From the NCBI RefSeq assembly GCF_012844225.1, contig NZ_JABAGQ010000015.1, forward strand, positions 48,615 to 112,614: a DNA stretch of 64,000 bases. Reading direction: 5' to 3'. Positions 9,051 through 17,978 of the stretch are shown in pieces (position 1 is the first letter of the stretch; every line of letters begins with the position of its first letter). The translations under genes were made by a program, and so were the position numbers. Under the pieces are notes generated by a model. That model worked only from the letters and a program-made list of their open reading frames with translations, was not told where the DNA came from and ran no database searches. This DNA comes from Rhodococcus sp. 105337 (GTDB lineage: Bacteria > Actinomycetota > Actinomycetes > Mycobacteriales > Mycobacteriaceae).

Positions 9051-9896
9051 TCAGCCGCCTGCCGCGGTTCCGGCCCGGCGCCGGATGGCGTCGGCGGCGG
9101 CGGCGGGTGCTTCTTCCGGAATCCAGTGCGAGACGTCCGGAAGTACGACGAATTCGTAATCGGCATCGACGAATTCGTGGTACCGCTCCGCCGCGGCGGA
9201 ACCGATCGCCGAGTCCCCGGTGCTCCAGACGTAGGTCGTCGGCACCTGCACCGGCGGGGTCGATTCCCACTCGGGCGACATGGCGCGATACCAGTTCAGT
9301 GCCGCGGTGAGCGCGCCCGGACGGGACAGCGTCCGGACGTAGTGGTCCACCGAGTCGCGGTCGACGCTCGGATCGAACATCGCCCGCAGCCTCCGGGCAT
9401 CGTCTTCGAGCAACACGGATTCGGCCTTGTCCTCCATGCGCAGCAGCTGGATGTACGACGAGCGGGCGCGCTGGTCGTCGTCCTCCCGCAGTGCCCAGCC
9501 GTACGCAGCGAGATGCGGCACCGAGAACCCGGTGAGCGTGGAGACGCGGTCCCGGTGGTGCGCGGCGGTGTGCCATGCGACCGCGGCACCCCAGTCGTGT
9601 CCGACGAGGTGAGCCTGCTCGATCTCGAAATCGTCGAGCAGCCCGATCACGTCTCCGGCCAAGGCGGAGATCTCGTAATGGACGACGCCCTCGGGTCGTG
9701 CACCGGGAGAGTAGCCGCGCTGATCGGGTGCGATCACCCGGTATCCGTCGCGTACGAGCAGGCGGGCGACGGCCGTCCAACTCCGTGCGGTCTCGGGAAA
9801 ACCGTGCAGCAGCACCACCGGAGGGCCGCCGGGTGGTCCCGCAACCCGGACATCGAAGGTCAGATCGCCCAGTGTCGTTTCGGCGTTTCCGCTCAT
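9051..9896 (-). CDS. alpha/beta hydrolase, epoxide-hydrolase-like
   Basis: A cytoplasmic alpha/beta hydrolase of about 281 residues. It has the oxyanion motif HGFPE, the nucleophile elbow GHDWGA (Asp nucleophile, as in epoxide hydrolases and haloalkane dehalogenases), a cap domain, a late Asp in STGDSAIG and the His in SHWIPEEAP. The Asp nucleophile plus HGFPE favours soluble epoxide hydrolase. The start is either ATG 9896 (GGAGG very close upstream) or GTG 9905. Only about 24 bp separate it from the TetR gene upstream on the same strand, so the two probably form an operon. Confidence 0.8.
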   Translation of the reverse strand: MSGNAETTLGDLTFDVRVAGPPGGPPVVLLHGFPETARSWTAVARLLVRDGYRVIAPDQRGYSPGARPEGVVHYEISALAGDVIGLLDDFEIEQAHLVGHDWGAAVAWHTAAHHRDRVSTLTGFSVPHLAAYGWALREDDDQRARSSYIQLLRMEDKAESVLLEDDARRLRAMFDPSVDRDSVDHYVRTLSRPGALTAALNWYRAMSPEWESTPPVQVPTTYVWSTGDSAIGSAAAERYHEFVDADYEFVVLPDVSHWIPEEAPAAAADAIRRRAGTAAGG

Positions 9897-9920
9897 GACC
9901 TCCACGGTACGGAGGTCGGG

Positions 9921-10562
9921 TCAGTTGTGCGTCGGCTTCCAGGCGGCCATGCCGAGCAGGATCAGCCGCATCTGTTTTTCCGCGCGAGTGATCACTTCTG
10001 CTTCCTCGGGGCTGCCGGGCCGTGGCACCGACAGCAGTTCCAGCACGACGTCGAGCATCGCGGTGACCAGCAGGTCGGCGACCATCTCGAGGTCGTCGAA
10101 CGGCCACTGTTCGAGCCCGGGTGTGCGGGCGAGGTCTGCGGCCAGTTCGCCGGCGAGCAAACGCAGTTCGGTCGTGATGGCGCGCGCGACTTCAGGTTGG
10201 CCTCCGTGGCGTTCACGCGCGAGGAAGCGGAACGCGGGCTCGTGTACCCGCACTTCACGCACCAGGATGCGGAGTGACTCGCGGGCGGTGGCGGGACCGG
10301 GGGAGCGTCGCGCGTCGCGCAGCAGGCGTCGCAGCACCCGCATCGTATCGGCGGCGAGGGTGACGCCGAGTTCCTCCATGGAGGCGAAGTGGCGGTAGAA
10401 CGCGGTCGGCACGATTCCGGCGTGCCGGGCGACCTCGCGCAGGCTGACGCCGGCAAGACCCCGGTCCGAGGACAGCTCGAGCGCCGCGTCGAGAAGTGCC
10501 TGACGGGTGCGTTCTTTGCGCTGTGCTCGGGTCGTGGAGGACGGGGCGGGTGCTGCGGACAC
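9921..10562 (-). CDS. TetR regulator divergent from desaturase operon
   Basis: A TetR-family protein with the helix-turn-helix SLREVARHAGIVPTAFYRHF near residues 40-60 (counted from GTG 10562; a GTG at 10619 would add 19 residues). It reads away from the ferredoxin reductase-desA3 operon, and a perfect 9+9 palindrome lies between them. Lipid-sensing TetR proteins such as DesT (Pseudomonas) and MadR (mycobacteria) control desaturases and bind acyl-CoA; this one probably plays that role, though I cannot tell which subfamily. The hydrolase gene follows in the same direction. Confidence 0.82.
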   Translation of the reverse strand: MSAAPAPSSTTRAQRKERTRQALLDAALELSSDRGLAGVSLREVARHAGIVPTAFYRHFASMEELGVTLAADTMRVLRRLLRDARRSPGPATARESLRILVREVRVHEPAFRFLARERHGGQPEVARAITTELRLLAGELAADLARTPGLEQWPFDDLEMVADLLVTAMLDVVLELLSVPRPGSPEEAEVITRAEKQMRLILLGMAAWKPTHN

Positions 10563-10661
10563 GGTTCGAGTGTAGGCAGATCGGTGGTCGGCACGGGCAG
10601 CGGGTGTAATCGGGGTCACAAACAGGTTGACACGGGGGAGCTACCGCCTGTCACACTTACT

Positions 10662-10683
10662 TGAGTGCACGGATGTGCACTCA
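10662..10683. promoter_or_regulatory. perfect palindrome, candidate desaturase operator
   Basis: Arms TGAGTGCAC (10662-10670) and GTGCACTCA (10675-10683) match perfectly around GGAT. It lies 32 bp before the reductase ATG, downstream of a possible -35 TTGACA at 10627-10632, so a bound repressor would block the desaturase promoter. DesT boxes also have a 4-base centre. Binding by the divergent TetR is inferred. Confidence 0.7.
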
Positions 10684-10714
10684 GAATCCGATGTCGTTCG
10701 GAAGGCAGGCACCA

Positions 10715-11836
10715 ATGATTGCGCGCCACCTCCCCCCTGTAGACCATGCGCGGACCTTCGCTCGAAAAGTGCTCGTCAGCGCCCTGGGGACCCTCTCGAG
10801 TCCGCATCATCCCGATCGGTACCTCGAGCTTGTCGATCCTCTGCTCGCCACTTCCGTCACCCGTGCTCGGATTACACACGTGGACCGAAATGCCTCAGGA
10901 TCGGTGACGTTCACCGTCAGCCCGGCGCGGCCCGTGCGGTTCGAACCGGGAAGCCACGTTCCGCTGTCGATCACGGTCGACGGCGTGCGGCACACCCGGA
11001 CCTATTCACCCGCGTACGCACCCGGTGCGGTACGCGACGGAAGCGGGCCGATCGTGTTCACGGTGGGGTTGCACCCGGACGGGATCGTCTCCCGCCACCT
11101 CTACGAACACGCGCAACCCGGACTCGTCGTCGAACTCGGTGAACCGGCGGGCGATTTCGTGCTCCCGACACCGCGATCCGAGCGACTGATCCTCATCGGC
11201 GGTGGATCGGGGATCACCCCGGTGCTGTCGATGCTCGAGGGACTCGCCGCCGAAGGGCACACCGGTGCGGTCACGTTTCTGTACTACGCCCGGACTCCGG
11301 CGCATGTCCCGCGGCGCGAGGCACTCGATGCCCTCGCGGCGCTCCCCAACGTCGAGGTCGTTCTCGTGTACACCCGGTCGGGTGACGGCGCTCTCCAGGG
11401 GCGTTTCGACGCCGCCCACCTCCAGGCTGTCGCACCGTGGTTCGCCGATACTCCGGTCTACGTGTGCGGGCCTGCGGGCCTGGTGTCCCGTGTTCGGGAC
11501 GTCTACGCCCGAGACGGCGCCGAGAACCTCGTCCACGTCGAGGAATTCACACCGCCGACCTACACGGTCGATCCGGACGACGCCACCGGCACGGTGTCGT
11601 TCGCCTCGTCGGGTGTCGTCGCCGACAACACCGGCGTGACGGTTCTCGAGCACGCCGAGAACGCGGGTCTGACACCCGAGCACGGTTGCCGGATGGGAAT
11701 CTGCCACTCGTGCACGGCTGTCCGGCTCTCCGGCTGCACCCGCGACGTGCGGACCGGTGAACTCGATTCGGAGCCCGGAACGCGAATCCAGATCTGCATC
11801 AACGCCCCGGTCGGCGACGTCGCCGTCGATCTCTGA
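10715..11836 (+). CDS. desaturase electron-transfer ferredoxin reductase
   Basis: A 373-residue flavoprotein that passes NAD(P)H electrons to the next gene's membrane desaturase (Rv3230c type). Order of domains: FAD-binding with RTYSPAYAP (the RxYS motif, about residue 94), NAD-binding with IGGGSGITPVLSML (about 162), and a C-terminal plant-type 2Fe-2S domain with CRMGICHSC (C-x4-C-x2-C) and a fourth Cys in QICINAP. ATG 10715 is preceded by GGAAGGCAGG; in-frame ATGs upstream at 10661 and 10691 overlap or crowd the palindrome. desA3 starts 44 bp after the stop. Confidence 0.92.
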   Translation: MIARHLPPVDHARTFARKVLVSALGTLSSPHHPDRYLELVDPLLATSVTRARITHVDRNASGSVTFTVSPARPVRFEPGSHVPLSITVDGVRHTRTYSPAYAPGAVRDGSGPIVFTVGLHPDGIVSRHLYEHAQPGLVVELGEPAGDFVLPTPRSERLILIGGGSGITPVLSMLEGLAAEGHTGAVTFLYYARTPAHVPRREALDALAALPNVEVVLVYTRSGDGALQGRFDAAHLQAVAPWFADTPVYVCGPAGLVSRVRDVYARDGAENLVHVEEFTPPTYTVDPDDATGTVSFASSGVVADNTGVTVLEHAENAGLTPEHGCRMGICHSCTAVRLSGCTRDVRTGELDSEPGTRIQICINAPVGDVAVDL

Positions 11837-11880
11837 CGCTCGACTCCACAGCATCCAGACCGATACCACTGGAGGACACC

Positions 11881-13101
11881 ATGTTCGGATTGTCCCTGCC
11901 CTCTATTCCCTTCCTGCCGTTCCTCTCGGGATCCTCCGCGCCCGCGGATCCCGAACCGCTGGTGCTCACCCGGGAACACATCGACGAACTGGGCCGCGAA
12001 CTCGACGCGTTGCGCGAGGAGACCGTGGCGTCGCTCGGCGACGAGGACCGTGAATATATCTATCGCATCATCAAGGCGCAGCGTGGATTCGAGGTCACCG
12101 GCCGCGGCCTGATGTACCTCGGCTTCTTCCCGCCCGCGTGGGTTGCGGGGGTCGCGGCACTGAGCGTGTCGAAGATCCTCGACAACATGGAGATCGGGCA
12201 CAACGTGATGCACGGCCAGTACGACTGGATGAGGGAGCCGTCGCTGAACTCGCGCACGTTCGAGTGGGACACCGTGTGCCCCTCGGACCAGTGGCGGCAC
12301 TCGCACAACTACATGCACCACACGTTCACCAACATCGTCGGCAAGGACCGTGACATCGGGTACGGGATCCTGCGGATGGACCCCAACCAGAAATGGCACC
12401 CGTACTACCTCGGCAACCCCGTCTATGCGGCCGCACTGATGCTGCTGTTCGAGTGGGGAGTGATGATGCACGACGCCGAGGCGGAGAACATCGTCGCCGG
12501 TACCCGGTCGTGGCGAGACGTCCTTCCGCTCGCGCAGGGCTGGTGGCGCAAGGCGCGTCGTCAGGTCGTCAAGGACTACGTGGCGTTCCCGCTGCTCACC
12601 GGCCCGCTGTTCGTGCCGACCCTGGTCGGCAACGCGACCGCGAACGTGGTGCGCAACGTGTGGGCGTATTCGATTATCTTCTGCGGCCACTTCCCGTCGG
12701 GCGTGCAGTCGTTCAGCGAGGACGAGACGGCCGAGGAGACGCGCGGCGAGTGGTATGTGCGCCAGCTGCTCGGCAGCGCGAACATCTCCGGATCGCCACT
12801 GTTCCACATCATGTCGGGCAACCTGTCGCACCAGATCGAGCACCACTTGTTCCCCGACCTGCCGGCGCACCGATACCCGGAACTCGCGCCGCGTGTCCGG
12901 GAGCTGTGTGAACAGTACGGATTGCCGTACAACAGCCGCGGCCTCACCGCCCAGGTGGCATCCGTGTGGAAGAAGATCTTCACGTTCGCACTGCCGCCGA
13001 ACTGGGTGTCGCAGACCCCGGACATCTCGGTGCTTCTCGAGCGTTCGCCCCGCGAGCAGGCCGACGACGCTGCGGGTACCCTCGCACGGGAGAACGTCTG
13101 A
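11881..13101 (+). CDS. desA3: membrane acyl-CoA delta-9 desaturase
   Basis: An integral membrane di-iron desaturase that converts stearoyl-CoA to oleoyl-CoA. The 406 residues carry three histidine boxes: HNVMH (about residue 107), HSHNYMHH (about 140) and HQIEHH (about 320). It is preceded by GGAGGACACC and follows its reductase, the Rv3230c-DesA3 (Rv3229c) pairing of mycobacteria. The reductase, this gene and the 77-residue gene behind it (11 bp gap) make one operon that ends at the hairpin at 13395. Probably repressed by the TetR protein encoded upstream when unsaturated acyl-CoA is plentiful (inference). Confidence 0.93.
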   Translation: MFGLSLPSIPFLPFLSGSSAPADPEPLVLTREHIDELGRELDALREETVASLGDEDREYIYRIIKAQRGFEVTGRGLMYLGFFPPAWVAGVAALSVSKILDNMEIGHNVMHGQYDWMREPSLNSRTFEWDTVCPSDQWRHSHNYMHHTFTNIVGKDRDIGYGILRMDPNQKWHPYYLGNPVYAAALMLLFEWGVMMHDAEAENIVAGTRSWRDVLPLAQGWWRKARRQVVKDYVAFPLLTGPLFVPTLVGNATANVVRNVWAYSIIFCGHFPSGVQSFSEDETAEETRGEWYVRQLLGSANISGSPLFHIMSGNLSHQIEHHLFPDLPAHRYPELAPRVRELCEQYGLPYNSRGLTAQVASVWKKIFTFALPPNWVSQTPDISVLLERSPREQADDAAGTLARENV

Positions 13102-13112
13102 GGGGGAGTGCC

Positions 13113-13346
13113 ATGGTCGGGAAGTTCGAACGCAACAAGGACACCATCCAGGAGATGACCGAATCGGCAGCGACGCGAGTCGGCGCTATCGCCGGGATCA
13201 TCACCGGAGCCGTCCGAGACGTCACCCGCGAGGTCGGCGGGTGGATCACCGATGGCATCGAGATGCGTGAAGCTGCCCGCAAGGCGCGTAGCGACGAGGA
13301 GCGCGGAGCTGCCGAGGGCGGCCCGACGGTCTCCACGACGGAGTAG
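13113..13346 (+). CDS. small protein of the desaturase operon
   Basis: A 77-residue protein I do not recognise. It starts at ATG 13113, 11 bp after the desA3 stop, with AGGGGGAG upstream. Its N-terminal half is charged and helical (KFERNKDTIQEMTESAATR), then comes a short glycine/alanine/isoleucine-rich stretch (VGAIAGIITGAVRDV) and a charged, acidic tail. It could be an amphipathic or membrane-peripheral helix. The tight linkage suggests a role with the desaturase, perhaps in its assembly or turnover, but nothing shows this directly. Confidence 0.75.
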   Translation: MVGKFERNKDTIQEMTESAATRVGAIAGIITGAVRDVTREVGGWITDGIEMREAARKARSDEERGAAEGGPTVSTTE

Positions 13347-13394
13347 CGCGCCGCGCACGCTGCCGGAAATCACGCAGCACAGTAGTCGGCCACA

Positions 13395-13430
13395 AACGGC
13401 GGGCCCCGGAAAAATCCGGGGCCCGCCGTT
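13395..13430. terminator. bidirectional hairpin terminator
   Basis: A perfect 15-bp stem (arms 13395-13409 and 13416-13430, AACGGCGGGCCCCGG) with an A/T loop, between the desaturase operon and the convergent gdhA gene. Confidence 0.8.
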
Positions 13431-13451
13431 CGTCGTCGGTGCGGAGAAACT

Positions 13452-15155
<1,704 letters not shown>

Positions 15156-16127
15156 TCAGTTCTTCATGAGAATCTGCTGCTCGGTGACCAGCGGGTACGA
15201 CGCCAGTTCGGTTCCGTCCAGATCTTCCTTGTGCATGTCCACGCCGGTGATCTGACTGTTCTCGTAATGCCGGTAGTAGTAGATACCTTTGTCGGTGTTG
15301 CAGCACGACGAGTAGATGGTGATCTCGTATTTGTCGCCGAGACGAACGCATCCCCGCTGCTGTTCCACGGAACCGAGAATGTGGAAGAACTGACTGATCG
15401 CCTCGGATTCGGACCGGCCCGACATCGAGTTCACCTTCGTGAATGCGGCCTTCACGAATCGCGACATCGAGGACAGGTCGCCCGGCAACCCGACAGCACC
15501 GAGCCCTCGGCTGTACACGTCGAACGGTATTTCCTTCGAGAAATGCGGCTCGGGCGGGTCGATCGACAGACTCATGTAGTTGTTGATATTGAACAACTGG
15601 ATATCGAATGTCGGATTGTTGGTGAGCACCTGCAGCGGATTGTCGTGAACTTTCAGGCCCTCGGCCACGGACTCGACCACAACGGACTCGTTGCGGTCGG
15701 AGATGATCCAGTGCAGGGGAGAGGGCGGAAAGTCCGCGCTGAAGGCGGTGTCGACGATGCGTACGTCCGTCAGTGCACTCTTCACCTGGGCGACGGTGTC
15801 GAACTGTGCCAGGACCCACGGAATGAACTCGAAGGAAGCGACATTCGTGCCCTCCTCCGAAACGGGTTTGTAGTCGGCGTTGCCGGGAAAATTCAGTCCC
15901 GCCATGCTCAAACCCTTCTCGTTCGTCCCGTCGTAGTACAGCGGATAACCGTCGGCGACGGTGGCCATGCCGATCATCGCGTAATGCGTAGCCTGCCGCG
16001 GCACCCTTCGGAACTCGAAGGGAAAGTTCCGAGGCGTGACGGTGACCGCTTCGTGGTAGGAGTATTCGAGGTCCAGGTTGCGGCCGAAGTAATGATCCTC
16101 AGCGGTGTAGTTGGCGGCTGTGCACAT
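15156..16127 (-). CDS. bsh: bile salt hydrolase / choloylglycine hydrolase
   Basis: An Ntn hydrolase that removes glycine or taurine from conjugated bile acids (a penicillin V acylase is the main alternative). The 323 residues start MCTAANY, so Cys2 becomes the catalytic N terminus. Other active-site residues are visible: Arg16 and Asp19 in GRNLD, Asn in LNFPGNADY, Asn in LTNNPTFDIQLF, Arg in YSRGLG. LPGDLSSMSRF and FFHILGSVEQQ strongly recall BSHs of gut Firmicutes. ATG 16127 has GGAGG 9-13 bases upstream. No signal peptide. Sampled 60-base lines (15241-15300, 15541-15600) are 50% GC, far below the neighbours, and the gene follows tRNA-Arg on the same strand: signs of transfer. Confidence 0.92.
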   Translation of the reverse strand: MCTAANYTAEDHYFGRNLDLEYSYHEAVTVTPRNFPFEFRRVPRQATHYAMIGMATVADGYPLYYDGTNEKGLSMAGLNFPGNADYKPVSEEGTNVASFEFIPWVLAQFDTVAQVKSALTDVRIVDTAFSADFPPSPLHWIISDRNESVVVESVAEGLKVHDNPLQVLTNNPTFDIQLFNINNYMSLSIDPPEPHFSKEIPFDVYSRGLGAVGLPGDLSSMSRFVKAAFTKVNSMSGRSESEAISQFFHILGSVEQQRGCVRLGDKYEITIYSSCCNTDKGIYYYRHYENSQITGVDMHKEDLDGTELASYPLVTEQQILMKN

Positions 16128-16304
16128 GCGACTACCTCCGAACTCGCGGTCCACCCCGATGCCGTGAGGGAGCGAGGTGGGCACCATGTGGATGCCTCGG
16201 TCGACGGAAGAGAGGGAACGCGTTGCCGCACGCCCGTCGGTGTCCGATGCTCAACGCTCACGGTATCCGAATGGCTGCACGCTCGTGGAAGGTTCGGATG
16301 GACG

Positions 16305-16344
16305 CGGTCTCGGGTCGGCACGGTCTCGAGCCGGCACGGTCGCG
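16305..16344. repeat. 16-bp tandem repeat, 2.5 copies
   Basis: Two 16-base units (16305-16320 and 16321-16336) beginning CGGTCTCG and ending CGGCA, differing at two positions, followed by a half unit (CGGTCGCG). It lies between bsh and tRNA-Arg. Function unknown. Confidence 0.6.
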
Positions 16345-16358
16345 AAACGGCATTGTGG

Positions 16359-16432
16359 TGCCCCCGGCAGGAATCGAACCTGCGACCTAGAGATTAGAAG
16401 GCTCTTGCTCTATCCAACTGAGCTACGGAGGC
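16359..16432 (-). tRNA. tRNA-Arg (anticodon TCT)
   Basis: A cloverleaf on the minus strand with acceptor GCCTCCG/CGGGGGC (one G-T pair), D arm, anticodon loop CTTCTAA (anticodon TCT, 16398-16396) and T arm CAGGTTCGAATCCTG. It reads AGA, a rare codon here. The anticodon stem AGAGC/TCTCT has a C-T mismatch next to the loop, which is unusual. CCA is not encoded. Confidence 0.95.
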
Positions 16433-16481
16433 GCGGCCAGAATCTTAACGGCTCGGCGGCCAGCCGTGTGCGGGTACCCCT

Positions 16482-17162
16482 CTACGCGTTGCGCGCGGAG
16501 CCGGGGTTGTCCTCCTGGGCCTCCGGTGCGGTGCCGTTCCCCGGCGGGGAGACGCGCGGAATGTCCACCTCGCCGCCCTTGACCCTCTGCAGCACATGGT
16601 CGATCCCGATCCCCAGGACCACCGCGACACAGACGGAGATCACTGCGCCGAGCAACGGCTGGGATTCGAACCAGCCACCGACGAGCCTGCCCATCAGCGA
16701 CGAGTACAGAGCCCAGGTGATGCCGCCGAGGATGGTCAGCGGCACGAACTTCTTGCGGGGGTATCGAGTGGCGCCGGCCGTCATGTTCACGGCGATACGG
16801 CCGATCGGGATGTACCGGGCGGTGAGGATGACCGCCGCGCCGCGCTTGTCCAGCCCGCGGCGGGCCCACGCGAATGCGGCCTTGCCCTTCGGGCTGCGCA
16901 TCCACCGGAACCGGTCCGTGCCGGCCCGTCGTCCGATCGTGTACGCGATGTTGTCTCCGAGGATCGCCCCGACCGCTGCGATGACGATGATCGCGGCGAG
17001 GTACGGCCGACCCGTCGAACCCGACAGCGACGCCAGCGTGACGAGCACCGTCTCGCTCGGGACCGGCGGGAAGAACCCGTCGACGGTGCACACCACGAAA
17101 AGCAGCGGGTAGACCCACAGCGCAGCCGCCTGACCGGTGATGAATTCGTTGATCACATCCAT
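16482..17162 (-). CDS. DedA family membrane protein
   Basis: An integral membrane protein of about 226 residues with several hydrophobic segments. It shows the DedA features FFPPVPSETVLVTLASL (about residue 32) and the re-entrant motif ARYIPIGRIAVNMTAG (about 125). DedA/DTT proteins include flippases for undecaprenyl phosphate and phospholipids, and affect proton motive force. The start is placed at ATG 17162 (MDVINEFI); a GTG at 17204 would add 14 residues. It stands alone between tRNA-Arg and the response regulator gene. Confidence 0.85.
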   Translation of the reverse strand: MDVINEFITGQAAALWVYPLLFVVCTVDGFFPPVPSETVLVTLASLSGSTGRPYLAAIIVIAAVGAILGDNIAYTIGRRAGTDRFRWMRSPKGKAAFAWARRGLDKRGAAVILTARYIPIGRIAVNMTAGATRYPRKKFVPLTILGGITWALYSSLMGRLVGGWFESQPLLGAVISVCVAVVLGIGIDHVLQRVKGGEVDIPRVSPPGNGTAPEAQEDNPGSARNA

Positions 17163-17258
17163 GGGCTGGTGGTGTGCTCCCGTCGGTATCGCGCACGTGC
17201 TCACCCCACGGTATGCGGTCGGGGCGGAAGTGGGAACGACTGCGACGCCCCGACGGAC

Positions 17259-17900
17259 TCAGGCGACCAGTCCGGCCCGGAACGCGGCCAGAGCCGCCTC
17301 CACTCGATTGCGGGTTCCGAGTTTGGTGAAGACCGCCGAAAGGTGCGTCTTGACAGTCGTTTCGCTCAGGAACAAGCGGCCCGCGATATCGGCGTTGGAC
17401 GCTCCGGTGGCCAGCACGCGCAGCACGTCGCGCTCCCGCTCGGACAGTCGAGTGAGGTCCGTCACCGCGGGCGCCGGGGTTGCCGCGTGGTGGTGCGCCA
17501 CGATGCGGCGCAGCGAGTCGGCGCTGAACAGTGTGTTCCCGGCAGCAACCGCCCGCACCGACTGATGGAACGTCTGCGGCGGCTCGTCCTTGCTCAGGAA
17601 ACTGTGCGCGCCGGCAGCGACGGCCTGCACCACGAGATCGTCGACGTCCATCGCCGTCATGGCGATCACGCGGGGAGGGTGGGGCATCGACATGAGTTGC
17701 CGGGTCGCCTCGAGGCCGCCCACTCGGCGCATCTTCAGATCCATCAGCACCACGTGCGGTGAGAACCGGTGGACGGCGTGGGGGACCCGGTCGCCGTCGT
17801 CGACATCGGCCACGACCACGATGTCGTCGGTCGCGGCGAAGATGTCGGTGACGCCTCGGCGAACGAAGGGGTCGTCGTCGACGACGAGCACGGTGATCAT
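17259..17900 (-). CDS. NarL/LuxR-type response regulator
   Basis: A two-component response regulator. The N-terminal receiver begins ITVLVVDDDPFVRR, has the phospho-acceptor Asp in VLMDLKM (about residue 53) and the Lys in FLSKDEP. The C-terminal LuxR helix-turn-helix is LSERERDVLRVLATGASNADIA (two pieces) and TTVKTHL. Translation may start at GTG 17918, six codons earlier. It follows its histidine kinase gene by 78 bp in the same direction. Clustered GGTCCG repeats upstream of the kinase are candidate binding sites. Confidence 0.88.
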   Translation of the reverse strand: MITVLVVDDDPFVRRGVTDIFAATDDIVVVADVDDGDRVPHAVHRFSPHVVLMDLKMRRVGGLEATRQLMSMPHPPRVIAMTAMDVDDLVVQAVAAGAHSFLSKDEPPQTFHQSVRAVAAGNTLFSADSLRRIVAHHHAATPAPAVTDLTRLSERERDVLRVLATGASNADIAGRLFLSETTVKTHLSAVFTKLGTRNRVEAALAAFRAGLVA

Positions 17901-17978
17901 CTCGGCAGCAGCGGGCACGGGTCGAGCCTAGGACCCGCCCCCGACACGAGGCGTGCTCCGTCCCTTACAGAATCCCCG

